Under the pieces are notes generated by a model that did no database searches, was not told the origin of the DNA, and was given only the letters and a program-made list of their open reading frames with translations. Of a DNA stretch of 64,000 bases, positions 1 to 10,100 are shown piece after piece. This DNA comes from Caenorhabditis remanei (lineage: Eukaryota > Nematoda > Chromadorea > Rhabditida > Rhabditidae): assembly GCF_010183535.1 (NCBI RefSeq), contig NC_071332.1, positions 17,298,001 to 17,362,000 on the forward strand, written 5' to 3'. Numbering within the stretch: the stretch's first letter is position 1; the number at the start of each line of letters is the position of its first letter. A program made the position numbers and the translations under genes.

Positions 1-1190
1 AGATTCACATCCCGAAGCAATAATTTTCACTTTTCCTTGTCCATCAGCCGCATCGAATTCCCATGCCACTTCTCTGGTCAGCAGACGACCAAACACTTCC
101 TCGAGCCGCTCTCCGTTCAGGAACCATTCGAATTTTAAATTAAAACAAAGAGGAGTTGATGATGCAACAAACCTCTGCAAAAATAAATCGACAGTTCCGC
201 AAAAGATATAGTCACTTACCTCTTTCAACATGAACAGCTCATCTGTGCTCACTGTCTCCATGTACGTGTTCAAACTCGAAAGGTGGGCAAAGTAATGGAG
301 TGGTTCAGTGATTCTAAATCCCTCCGACAAGAATCTCTGAATACGTTTCCACTGTTCCAATTTTACAATCTGATCCATCTCCAATGTTTGACCTGGTACT
401 TTTCTCAGGACTCTCAAAGTCATATCGCGTAATGTCTTTGGACAAAGACAAGGGAAGACAGCCATCACTTGACATTGATCAATGACGTCCATCCGTAACA
501 ATTTGGTTTGAATCTTGTGGTTCCGTGATCCGAGAATTCTTTTGAAGTCCGCCAGGAATGGCTCTGTCCGCTGCTTCAATCGTGCGTCATACTCGTCGTT
601 CCACGACTTTTTCTTATAATGTTGGAGATAGAAGAACACTCCTATTTCTTTGGAAATAGACTTTTGATTCTTCAAAATTATCTCCAAATCGTTGGTGCAC
701 GCCTTCATGACGTCGATGTTGACAATTTTTCTTCGTCTACAAGACACCGAAGTTGGATCCCCTACTTTCCCATAGTATTCTACTCGAATCGGATCATTTT
801 CGTCGAAGTAGAATGAGACGCGGACCTTGTTGGGTCTCAATAAGATGTAGAGTGTTTTGATTTTGAAATCTGGCTTTTTCTCGTCGACAAATTCACGAAG
901 TGCTCGATTCACTTTCCGGAGGGTGAGGCTGAAAGAATAAGAGATAAAAGAGGTGATAAAAAACTTATCAACTACAAAACATCCCTCAGTTTTTTATATA
1001 AGATTCCCACAAAAATTAAGATTGTGGTGCAAGAAGTGACATCCAAACACACTCTCAAGCAAAATTATATTTCCTTTTCTCACCAAAAGCATTCAGTCAA
1101 ATTTCAAAAAAAAACTCACAGTGCGTTGAAATCAAGGTATCCTAATAAATAGCTCATGACCAAATCCGGCAAATCGAGTAAGTTAGCCAT
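1..1190 (-). CDS. F-box/FTH (fbxa-like) gene A, 3' end cut by window edge
   Basis: Exons by splice signals: 1120-1190, 220-928 and 1-174 (incomplete, no stop before the edge). Exon 1 starts with ATG at 1190 and encodes the first half of an F-box (MANLLDLPDLVMSYLLGYLD). Exon 2 continues it (LTLRKVNRALREFVDEEKP) and carries the long C-terminal FTH/DUF38-type region with the array's shared blocks (NDLEIILKNQKS, LRMDVIDQ, EIVKLEQWKRIQ). F-box proteins of this kind are thought to be substrate adaptors of SCF (Skp1-Cullin) ubiquitin ligases; the FTH region probably binds the target. The 45-nt intron 2 (175-219) is a multiple of three and has no stop, so retained-intron transcripts would stay in frame. 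Intact as far as it can be read. The family is clear; the substrate is unknown. Confidence 0.85.
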
Positions 1191-1569
1191 CTGGAACGAA
1201 GAATAATAACAGTTTTCGTAAGGAGTACTCGGCTTTTTTTAAACGAGGAAAAAACGGTATACAAGAGATTTAAAGCCAAAGAAAAGCATTCAAAATGGAA
1301 TCAAACCGTTTGCGTTATGAAAACATTGAAGTAAATAAATCATTTATCGACAAAAATTATTGAAAACGTTGAGAAGAAAATTAATGTAACCATACTAATG
1401 TCAGATGATGAGATAAACTCTCGTATTGCAAATAACATAAGATTCAAATAACGTTAAGGATAATAAACAAAACATTTATGGGTGAAAGTAAAAACTGCAT
1501 AGTATCACATAAAAAATATCGTTTAAATGGGAAAAATTTAGATCGGGAAATAAAAAGATCAGGGACAAC
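1191..1569. other. spacer between F-box genes A and B
   Basis: AT-rich intergenic DNA between the start of gene A and the stop of gene B, both on the minus strand. It must hold the gene A promoter, but I see no clear TATA box or trans-splice site. Similar spacer sequence recurs upstream of genes B, C and D (for example the block around CAAAACATTTATGG), so the spacers were duplicated together with the genes. Confidence 0.5.
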
Positions 1570-2941
1570 TCAACTATCAGACCCTGAACGTTGATGTTCG
1601 ATTCTAATAGATTTACATACCCCTCCATTATGCCAAACATTGAACTTCACTTTTCCTCGTCCATCAGCAGCATCAAACTGCCACTCTTTTTCCCCATTCA
1701 TCGGAGGACCAAAAACTTCCACAAGACGCTCTTCATCCACGAATTCACAGTAATTGAAATGAAAATATTTTGGAGTGGACGATGCAATTACTATCTGCAA
1801 AATAAATTAATCGAGTACTGGAGGGTTTCGCAACAAAATATTACACGCTTACCTCTTTTAACAACAGTAGCTCATCTGTTTTCACAGTCTTCATAAGGGC
1901 ATGGCCCAAACTCGAGAGGTGGGCAAAGTGGTTGAGTGATTCAGTGATGTAAAACCCCTGCGACATGAATTTCTGAATGCGTTTCCACTGTTCCAACTTC
2001 ACAATCTCATCCATCTTCAATGTGTGACCTGGTACATGACCCGAGGATCTTAAACTCATAACACGTAACGTCTCCGGGCAAAGATAAGGGAGGACCGCCA
2101 TCATTTGGAATTGATCGATGACGTCCATCCGCAACAATCTGGTTTGAATCTTGTGGTTCCGGGATCCGAGAATTCTTTTGAGGTCCGCCAGGAATGGTTC
2201 AGTCCGCTGAATCAATAGTGCTTTGTACTCGTTGGCATCCGCTCTCCGCTGAAACTCTGGGATATTGAACGACACTCCGATTTCCTTGGAAATAGATTTC
2301 TGATTCTTTAAAATGATCTCCAAATCATTGGCGCACGCCTTCATGATGTCGAGGTTGACAATTTGTGTTCGTCTCCAAGACACCGAAGTTGTATCCCCTT
2401 TTTTCCAATATTCTATTCGGATCGGATTTTTTTCGTCGATAAAGAATCTGAGGCTAACATTGTCGGGTTCCAACCAGATGGAGAGAATCTTGATTTTGAA
2501 ATCTGGCTTTTCCTCGTCGACAAATGCACGAAGTCCTCGATTCACTTTTCGGAGGGTGAGGCTGAAAAAATAATAGATAAAAGTGGTGATGGTTTCAGGT
2601 GGAGTCTGCAAAAATTGTAGTTCAAACTTTAAGCTTCACTTTTGTAGTTGAAAATTTTTTGGAAAGACACTACTGTGAAAAGTTACCTTTCAGGGAAGTC
2701 TCGTACAAAAATCTTATCAACTACAAAAGAAGCCTTTTTCTTTAATATGTAATTCCTTCAAGAATTGAGGTTATGGTGCAAGAAGTGGCATCCAAACACA
2801 CTCTCAGGCAAAATTATATTTCCTTTTCTCACCAGAAGCATTCAGTCACAATTAAAAAAAAATAACTTACATTGCGTTGAGATCAAGGTATCCCAATACA
2901 TTGCTCATGGCCAAATCCGGCAAATCGAGTAAGTTAATCAT
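1570..2941 (-). CDS. F-box/FTH (fbxa-like) gene B, complete
   Basis: Exons 2871-2941, 1853-2561 and 1570-1794; the spliced protein is about 334 aa. Exon 1 gives the F-box start (MINLLDLPDLAMSNVLGYLD). Exon 2 starts in the conserved block LTLRKVNRGLRAFVDEEKP and runs to the conserved TDELLLLKE before the GTAAG donor. Exon 3 carries the terminal block with EERLVEVFGP and a Trp-rich strand region. The phases (71 nt, then 709 nt, then 225 nt including the stop) keep one frame and match genes A, D and E. Presumed role: substrate-recognition subunit of an SCF E3 ligase, by membership of the nematode F-box A family. No lesion seen. The start ATG is the only one giving the F-box. Confidence 0.88.
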
Positions 2942-3297
2942 CTGAAATGAGAAATAATAACTTTCCGGCAAGAGTACACGGTTTTTTTTAAATAATTCAA
3001 AATGGAAGTCAAACCATTTGCAAAGTTATGAAAACATTCTGGTACTGAAGTAAATAAACGATTTATTGACAAAAATTATTGAAAACGTTGAGAAGAAAAA
3101 TACTGTAACCATACTAATGTCAGATGATAAGACGAACTCTCGTCTTGCAAATAAATGAAGATTGAAGTAATGTTAAGGATAATAAATAACCAAAACATTT
3201 ATGGATGAAAGTAATAACTGCATAGTATCACATAAAAACATCGTTTAAATAGGAAAAATTAGATCGGAAAGTAAAAAGACATTGGATAACTCAACTA
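2942..3297. other. spacer between F-box genes B and C
   Basis: AT-rich intergenic DNA, similar in sequence to the spacer at 1191-1569. No gene, RNA or clear regulatory motif seen. Confidence 0.45.
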
Positions 3298-3805
3298 TCA
3301 ACTACTAGACCCCGAACGTACATGTTCGATTTTAATAGATTTATTCGGCACCCAAACACTGATCTTCACTTTTCCTAGTCCATCAGCCGCATCGAATTCC
3401 CACTCTCTTTTTCCATTCATCAAAGGACCAAATACTTCCACAAGACGCTGTCCGTCCACGAACTTGTTATATTTGAAATCAAAATAAAGACGAGTCGATG
3501 ATGCCACAAACCTCTGCAAAAAATGTATTGATGGCTTTTCCGCAAAAGAAAATGACCAACTTACCTCTTTCAAAGACAATAGCTCATCTGTTTTCACTGT
3601 CTCCATGAGAGTAACCAAACTCGAGAGGTGAGCAAAGTGGTTGAGTGATTCAGTGACAAAAAATCCCGCCGACATGAATTTCCGGATCTGTTTCCACTGT
3701 TCCAACTTCACAATCTCATCCATCACCGACGTTTGATCTGATACGTTTCTCATGAATCTCAAAATCATATCACGTAAAGTCTCCGGCAAAGATAAGGGAG
3801 GACCG
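3298..3805 (-). pseudogene. F-box pseudogene C, 3' part (exon 3 and end of exon 2)
   Basis: Exon 3 is 3298-3513; the 3' part of exon 2 is 3565-3805, where it is cut by the LTR element. The other part of the gene is at 13495-14141. Paralogues read CCCGG in the Cys-Pro-Glu-Thr-Leu-Arg block, but this copy has one C fewer near 3786. That shifts the frame, so the open frame here begins only after the lesion. The small intron (3514-3564) has no in-frame stop, as in gene A. Conserved blocks EIVKLEQWKQI and the FGP block of exon 3 identify the family. Broken by the frameshift, by the insertion and by a deletion at its 5' side. Confidence 0.85.
3802..3805. repeat. target-site duplication, left copy (ACCG)
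   Basis: The bases ACCG stand directly before the 5' LTR and are repeated directly after the 3' LTR at 13495-13498. The uninterrupted paralogues read GGACCGCCATCA with a single ACCG at this place. This shows a 4-bp duplication made at integration. Confidence 0.9.
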
Positions 3806-4239
3806 TGTGAAAGGGTAGAACTCAGACTATGTCTGCCTTCTTCCTTTTCTCTAAACCTCTCTTCTCTAGGCGTCTCAACACAAAGAGGAAGAGTCGGAGA
3901 AGACTGGCTCCGCCCCTTTTCACCAAGAGAAGGGCGTCGCCTCTCTTCAGTTAGTCTAGCTGGATCCTAGCCCATGCATGTCACCTAGCATGGGGTGAGT
4001 CCCTTTCCTACTGTATCTCAATAGGACTGGGCCTCACAAGGATCCTTAGGCCCTATATATATTACTCCCATTATTCATTACCTATTATTACTCACTTATC
4101 ATATTCTCTTATATAATCTCCATACATAAATCCATATACCCATACACATATAATCAACACTACTCCACTCTCTGTAAGCCCGAGGGATCAGGTGAAGGTT
4201 GAGCATTCAGAAGGGGTTCTGGAGCGATCCCCCTTCACA
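3806..4239 (+). repeat. 5' LTR (434 bp)
   Basis: Starts TGTGAAAGGG and ends CCCCTTCACA, giving short inverted termini (TGTGAA/TTCACA). I found no difference from the 3' LTR at 13061-13494. It contains a TATA-like run (CCCTATATATATT, about 4051-4063) that could be the promoter of the genomic RNA, and a GTAAG donor-like site near its 3' end. Confidence 0.95.
4054..4064 (+). promoter_or_regulatory. TATA-like element in 5' LTR
   Basis: TATATATATTA within the LTR, well placed to start the genomic transcript in the downstream part of the LTR. The same sequence is in the 3' LTR. The start site itself cannot be read from sequence. Confidence 0.5.
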
Positions 4240-4252
4240 TGGAGGTCCCACC
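4240..4252 (+). other. primer-binding site, tRNA-Gln type
   Basis: TGGAGGTCCCACC begins directly after the 5' LTR. Its reverse complement GGTGGGACCTCCA fits the 3' end of eukaryotic tRNA-Gln (acceptor strand GGGACC, discriminator U, then CCA) as I remember that tRNA. This would prime minus-strand DNA synthesis. The assignment rests on recalled tRNA sequence. Confidence 0.75.
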
Positions 4253-4628
4253 AATCTTTTCTTTACTCTTCCTATTTGAAAGAGATACTAATATTCATAC
4301 TATTTCTACTGTGAACTAATATTTTACTACACCAACCGGAAACTCGTGTCGCTATCAGAGTTCAAATCGATGTTCAAGTAGGTCTCATCGACTTTCTAGG
4401 AGTATGGTTCGAAACATATTCCGAGAAAGGTCCATCAGCTATGGTGAGGCACAGGTATGCGAATTAGATAAGGACGATATCAATCGTCACAACTCCCTTT
4501 TAATCCTGAAACAGTGGCTTAGGAGTATTTTCTGTAGCTCCAGTTTAAGATCAGGAAATATAGTTACTATGTGTGTATTTATTGGAAAATCATACTATAT
4601 TGGGAAAGAAGTATATTGAAGTACATTC

Positions 4629-4705
4629 TTTTAAATCTCTCTTTAAAATCTCTCTATTAAATCTCTCTATTAAATCTCTCTATCAAAAATCTGTCATAAA
4701 ATCTC
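4629..4705 (+). repeat. AAATCTCTCTATT-type tandem repeat
   Basis: Five to six imperfect copies of a 13-14 bp unit AAATCTCTCTATT, the last ones degenerate, within the retroelement leader. Confidence 0.7.
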
Positions 4706-6529
4706 GTTTCTTATACTAACATAGTTAACTGGTCATTAGGTAATTTAAGAGTATTAGGAAGTAGATAAAATAAATATTTTATCAAGATTGAGAAGTTCCT
4801 AACTAGTGACTGAAACAAACCCAACGTCCCACCCGAAATTCCAAATCTACCAAAGAAAAGTCCAGTCAGAGAACAACATTGAGACCATAACATTATAGTA
4901 CAGGTGTGGATTGTAAGAGGGCTTAATTCAATCGGTTCAGAGACGAGTGAACATAGCAATCTTTAACGTTAAATTCACACCACGAGACACGTCTAGATAT
5001 AGTAAGAAGATAAGAATCAGACGTTGCCGGTTATGCTCCATAAAACGAAATGAACTAACCAAGTCTCGGAGTTACTGTAATCTACTGAGTGTAGTCATTA
5101 AGAATGGAAAAATGACATATATCTCAGGCTGAAAGTGAGGTCAATATATCCTTAACCAATCCAGACCGTGACAAAATGGGTCATAGAAATCTAGAATCTT
5201 AGAATTGTTAGACCAAAGAACAGTGCTATCATGCTATATAAAAGGAAATAAAGTAAATTGTTATGGGAAGGTTAGAGATGCATTTCCGTCGTCGAAGTTA
5301 TCGACAATTTTTATATAAAGCTATTGCTCACCGAAGTACCATAATACTCTCCTTGATAGCACCCGGAGACCTCTAGACAGGGATGACGGAAACATTAATT
5401 TGTATGACCTGGAAGGAAATTACCGCCTGGCTTGACTCAGACTCGCAGGAAAAGCATTTCGCTAGAGTGATAGAAGGGCCCGCATACCATGTAGTGATAA
5501 CCTGTCACGGCCGTCAGGCTCACTAAAGTAACATGGATGTTTAGAATTGAAGAATAAAATAAAATAGTTAATTTCTCCATGTTCTTTGAAGGGTCTGACC
5601 AAGAAAGGAAATCCATGAATCCTAGGCAGACTATATGATTAGCAGAATTCATCTGCCCTTACTTTTTCGCCACAAGCGCGACAGCTACAAAGCTATATTA
5701 ATGATAAAAAACAGTTTGATTATAGATTCTAGATAGGAGTAGATTCTGTGAGAGTCAGAAACTACTAGGTTACATACGCACGAAATAGTGTTGCGAATCC
5801 GGAGACATGTTGCTGACTAGAAGAAGAAGAAGGACTACGGTAGAAAGATCAAAAGTGCAGCCCGTGGGGCATAAATAATACATCGTCACGAACAAAACCT
5901 ACAGTAGGACGTCGAAAGGATGCTAAACGAAATTAGGAGGAATTCGAGTGTAATTCCCCGGAGTGTGCAACAACTGTGAATAGCAGATGACGGGAAAAGG
6001 GGGGAAGCGGAAAGAAATAACAGGCGGGTCGGAGAGGCGTAGATTATAATTTATTTATAGTTGTCAGGCGCTATACGAAAATTGTACACAATTGTATACG
6101 CGACAGCCGTCGACATCTGGCATTAAGGCAGACAGCCGCTATGAAATTGAGGAGCAATGAGACACTGGGGGGCAAAACTTTCAAATTTACCATAGGAGAG
6201 TAAGCCACGCCCACGGACTACGGTAGAAGGGAAGGAGTAGAAAAGGGTGACCAGTCTATGGGAAAGGTCATTTATCCCTCTCCTTTATCAAACCCTTACC
6301 ACCCAAATCCATAAATTTCCAGAAAACTTGGAATTTAAAGCTTTTGGCACTGACTTGCCATCAACGCCCACGTGCACCCAGCTCACACAGCTCATACAGC
6401 TCAACGCTCAACAACTGCCCAGCCATCTCACCGACCCAAGAGAATCGTCCAACAGAAGTTGAAGTTAGTTTCTTTTCCATTGGTTATTGGGGCTAGTCAC
6501 AATTAGAATTAGTTTAGGAAAACTTCTCA

Positions 6530-6602
6530 ATCCAAATCAAATCAATCCAAATCAAATCAATCAAATCAAATCAATATCAAATCAATATCAAATCAAAATC
6601 TC
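6530..6602 (+). repeat. AAATCAAATCAAT-type tandem repeat
   Basis: A low-complexity array of units such as CCAAATCAAATCAAT and ATATCAAATCA in the retroelement leader. It is followed by CTCTCT-rich sequence. Confidence 0.7.
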
Positions 6603-7181
6603 TCAAATCTTGTGAGCACCTTGCTCAACTCTCTCAATCTCTCTCTCTCTCTCAACGTTTCTCTCTCTCTCACTCATCTTCATCACCTAGTTGGTCTATC
6701 AACGTCGGAAAAACATTAAGTCTCTCGCTCATCACACGCAAATTCATCTTCATAATCATACGTTTCATTCAAAAGTTGTTAAACTTATTTGTCTTTCTCG
6801 CTCTATCCACTCTGCATAAGACCATCTATCGCGCCAAAATAGTTCCCTCCGTTCAAGAAGTAGTAACCAACCACTGCTAACGAGCGTAACTACATCGGCA
6901 TCGACAGTAGAAACATCTCTAGCGGCTCGTCAATCATAAGATCTTCATCCAACCCGCTAGTAGACACTTCCCGGGCCATTGATTTTTTTTCTCCGTTATC
7001 TCCTACAAATCCTGTGTAGAAGTTACTTCCTTAAGAGTAATCAACTTTCAAAGAGCCTTAAACCTAAATTTTTTTTGAGAACCAACCGGTTACAAGTAGT
7101 CAATCAACAGGAGTGGTACCACAGAGTTCTCAAAACTCCGAGATAGTGATTAAGGAAGAACCTAAAGAATCGGAACCAGAA

Positions 7182-10100
7182 ATGGCTAAGAAAGAGTTAG
7201 CGGAGGATCTGAAGTGGACGAATCAAGCCATATCGGCAGAAACGGACACTCAGAAAGCGCTCAGAGCGGTATCAGGTCACATCCCGAAATTTAGCGAAGG
7301 CAATACATCGACCCTGCGCAGATGGCTAGTCGAATATCGAGGTGCCTTGCATAGCCTTAACATCAAACAGGAGGCGGGCGCTAAGATCATGCCATTCTTT
7401 CTCGAGGGGCTAGCAAAGAGTAGATTCATCCAGCTAAGTCAAAACCAAACTAACACCTGGGATAAACTAGTTGAGAATCTTATCGCTGCTTTTGAAGTCC
7501 CAGGAGACCGCGAACTCGTCCAGCAAGAGATAACGACTCTTAAACAAGGTCAGCTGTCAATTGCGGAATACGCGCAAAAGCTGAAAACGTTAGGTGAGTA
7601 TGCCTACGAAGGCATACCGGAGACTGTGCGGGATGGGTTGCTCGTGAATCATTTTATGCATCACGCAGCCAGCCACATCCGCAGGAAGCTCCTTAGGATG
7701 GAAAATACACCAAAAACGTTAGAGGAAGTTATCCGCAGAGCGGAAAGATTCCAAAGGCTTCATGACCTAGACGAGGATGAAAAGGAAGAGGAGCTAATTG
7801 CAGCTATGACGCAACTGATGCGTACTAGGGAAGATAGACCAGATGAACTAGACTCCCGTTCCTCTTATTCTCCATCACCACCTCCATCACGGGAAGAAGA
7901 GTGGGATTGGCCGCAGAGACAACATAATTGTCAAAAAGAGCCTCGAGAAGAATCATATCGTAGTCCTCGAGGAGAGAGAAGCGCAGTCCAGCGTCTTCTC
8001 GCTTATTTGACAATAGCCATGATGTTAGCTGTACCAGCATGGGCAGGCAAACCACAAATATGTGGATTCCAACAGGGAGGAAACACGTTCGTTCCACCCT
8101 CTATTCTTCCTTGCGAATCCCCGCGTACGTCCATTGTTTCCACCCGGGCGGACTTATTTGAACTCCGCACGGACCCAATGCGACAAATTGCGCACGCCTG
8201 CTATAGACAAGGGTTTAAAGTGTCCACTTTTTCAATCTTTAGAATCTATTCCACCGCTAAAATGACTGATCGAGGTTCGAATACGTTCCAACAGGTTCGA
8301 ACTCAAGAATGTCGTGAAGCAGTTAGATCTAAACAGTACGCTGGTAAGGACATGACGGAAGGTCCGAAAGGAGTATACCGCTCAGCTAGTCTTGGTGAAA
8401 ATGCCGAAAATTATACGGCATGGTTTGGAGGAAAAGAGGTCGAGCACGACGAATTCACAATAGTTGTCGGAGAGGTTGCATCATTTGACGGCGATGCTAC
8501 CATTTCAACGTTAGGAGATACCTCAAAATGCTCGTACTCGTCTGGAAATTGCAAAACGGCTGAATCCACCATAGTATGGACGGAGAGTTCCCCATACAGA
8601 GCCTGCAAATACCAGAAAATGATCTCAGTTGATGCGTTTATTACTGATAAACATATAGCAATTCCCGAACTTAAGATGTTCTCCACTATCTCTCAGGATA
8701 TGCGATTTACGCAGTCAGAGTCAAAAGGTTGTTTAGCGGGTAATGTATATTTTACGGATGACGGGAAGATGTTATCTTTCCCAGAATTACCCTCGGATCT
8801 CTGGATACCAGACTATGTCAGGATGAAGCAAGATCACCACCGACAGAAACGGGTAGCCTACCTCAAATTGGAAGGTCCAAACAACACAACCATCTCCATT
8901 AACATCGGAGAAAAGTTCGCGACTCCGTTAATCTACAAGTATTTTAAAGTAGATGCCCTAGAAAAGATACCCCAGTTCGACACGGATCCCATTACGAATC
9001 CGGCTATTCTAGCTGATATCAAAGCGTTCGGGGTAACAAATGAGTTACTCAGGGATAGAGCAAAGAAATACGATCAAGAACGTAGAAACTCACTAGGTTC
9101 ACAATTGATAGTATTAAAATGCATTCGGATTCGTCAATATTGGCATCGAGAATTCACGAGAATTCAAAAGCTATTTGGGGAAAGAACGGAGAAGGATGCA
9201 GAACTGCTGATCGCGATGGGGGAGGAGTTGGTAGATGTATTCGATTCACTTCTGGATTTGGATCTTGGGAAAAGTGAACGAAAACCAGGAAGTCTTCCTG
9301 CGGGTTATCAAGAACCACGGTTTGACGAAAACAAGGTACAGAGTATGGAATACATCGAACCATACGTCGAGGCTCCATACCAACCACCACCTCCACCCAC
9401 ATCAACCACCACAACTACAACGACCACGACAACGACGACAACGACGACAACAACGATGAAACCAAGGACGGTACCACCAGCGGCAACGACAAAAGCCACA
9501 CCTACTACCACCACGACTCAAGCACCCACCACCACTAGAAGAACAGTTGTCATTCCACCTACCATCACGGCAATTGAGAAACCAATTCCCTATTATGAGG
9601 GCATAGTACCACCAGAAAACCGAAACGTTTATTTCGAGAAACCTCATAGTAATCCATTCCATAGTCCAGCCAAAGATATTTTTATGCAAACTTGCGCAAG
9701 TCAACAGGAATCAACCATTCTGTTTCTCACTTTGTTAATTATCGATCCGACAGCGGCTATTAGACAGTTATTCAAAAGAACTGACATCGCTGCTAGGAAA
9801 GCCGGCCAGGCTTTACTAATTTCACAATGTAGACCTGTTGAACCAGAAGAAGTTTACTGGAATAGAAGGAGTAATGACACCTGTTTTGACCTAGTTCCAA
9901 TGATGGTCGAAGGGAAAATTTGGTTCTTATTAGAGGGTACTGATGATTTAGTAGCCGATTCAGGCTCAGTAGAGTGCAAGCGTCCTATGATCACTGGAAA
10001 GATTCACGTAGAAGGCGAAACTTGGAAAAATGAGCAAGGTACCGAAATGTGGGTACAAACGCTCAATAGACCAATCCAAAAGACCGCCAGCCAATTTTTG

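Larger units (their letters stand above)
4253..7112 (+). other. long untranslated leader of the retroelement
   Basis: About 2.9 kb between the primer-binding site and the Gag ORF, with only short ORFs that resemble nothing I recognise. It holds a TCTCTATTAAA-type tandem repeat (about 4629-4705), an AAATCAAATCAAT-type repeat (about 6530-6600) and CT-rich runs (about 6630-6680). Acceptor-like sites (TTTCCAG near 6315, CAACAG at 7110) suggest part of the leader may be spliced out before Gag translation. No remains of reverse transcriptase or integrase were recognised here. Confidence 0.6.

Noticed and set aside
4404..5652. Short ORFs in the retroelement leader
   Set aside because: None resembles Gag, Pol or any protein I know; lengths are expected by chance.
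7113..7181. GTG start 23 codons upstream of the retroelement ATG
   Set aside because: Non-ATG start is unlikely in a eukaryote; the frame is open from 7068, so a spliced upstream exon could add residues, but the first ATG is at 7182.
9308..9704. Val-rich and Arg/Gly-rich minus-strand ORFs opposite the Thr-rich tract
   Set aside because: Direct result of reading the ACN codon repeat in reverse.
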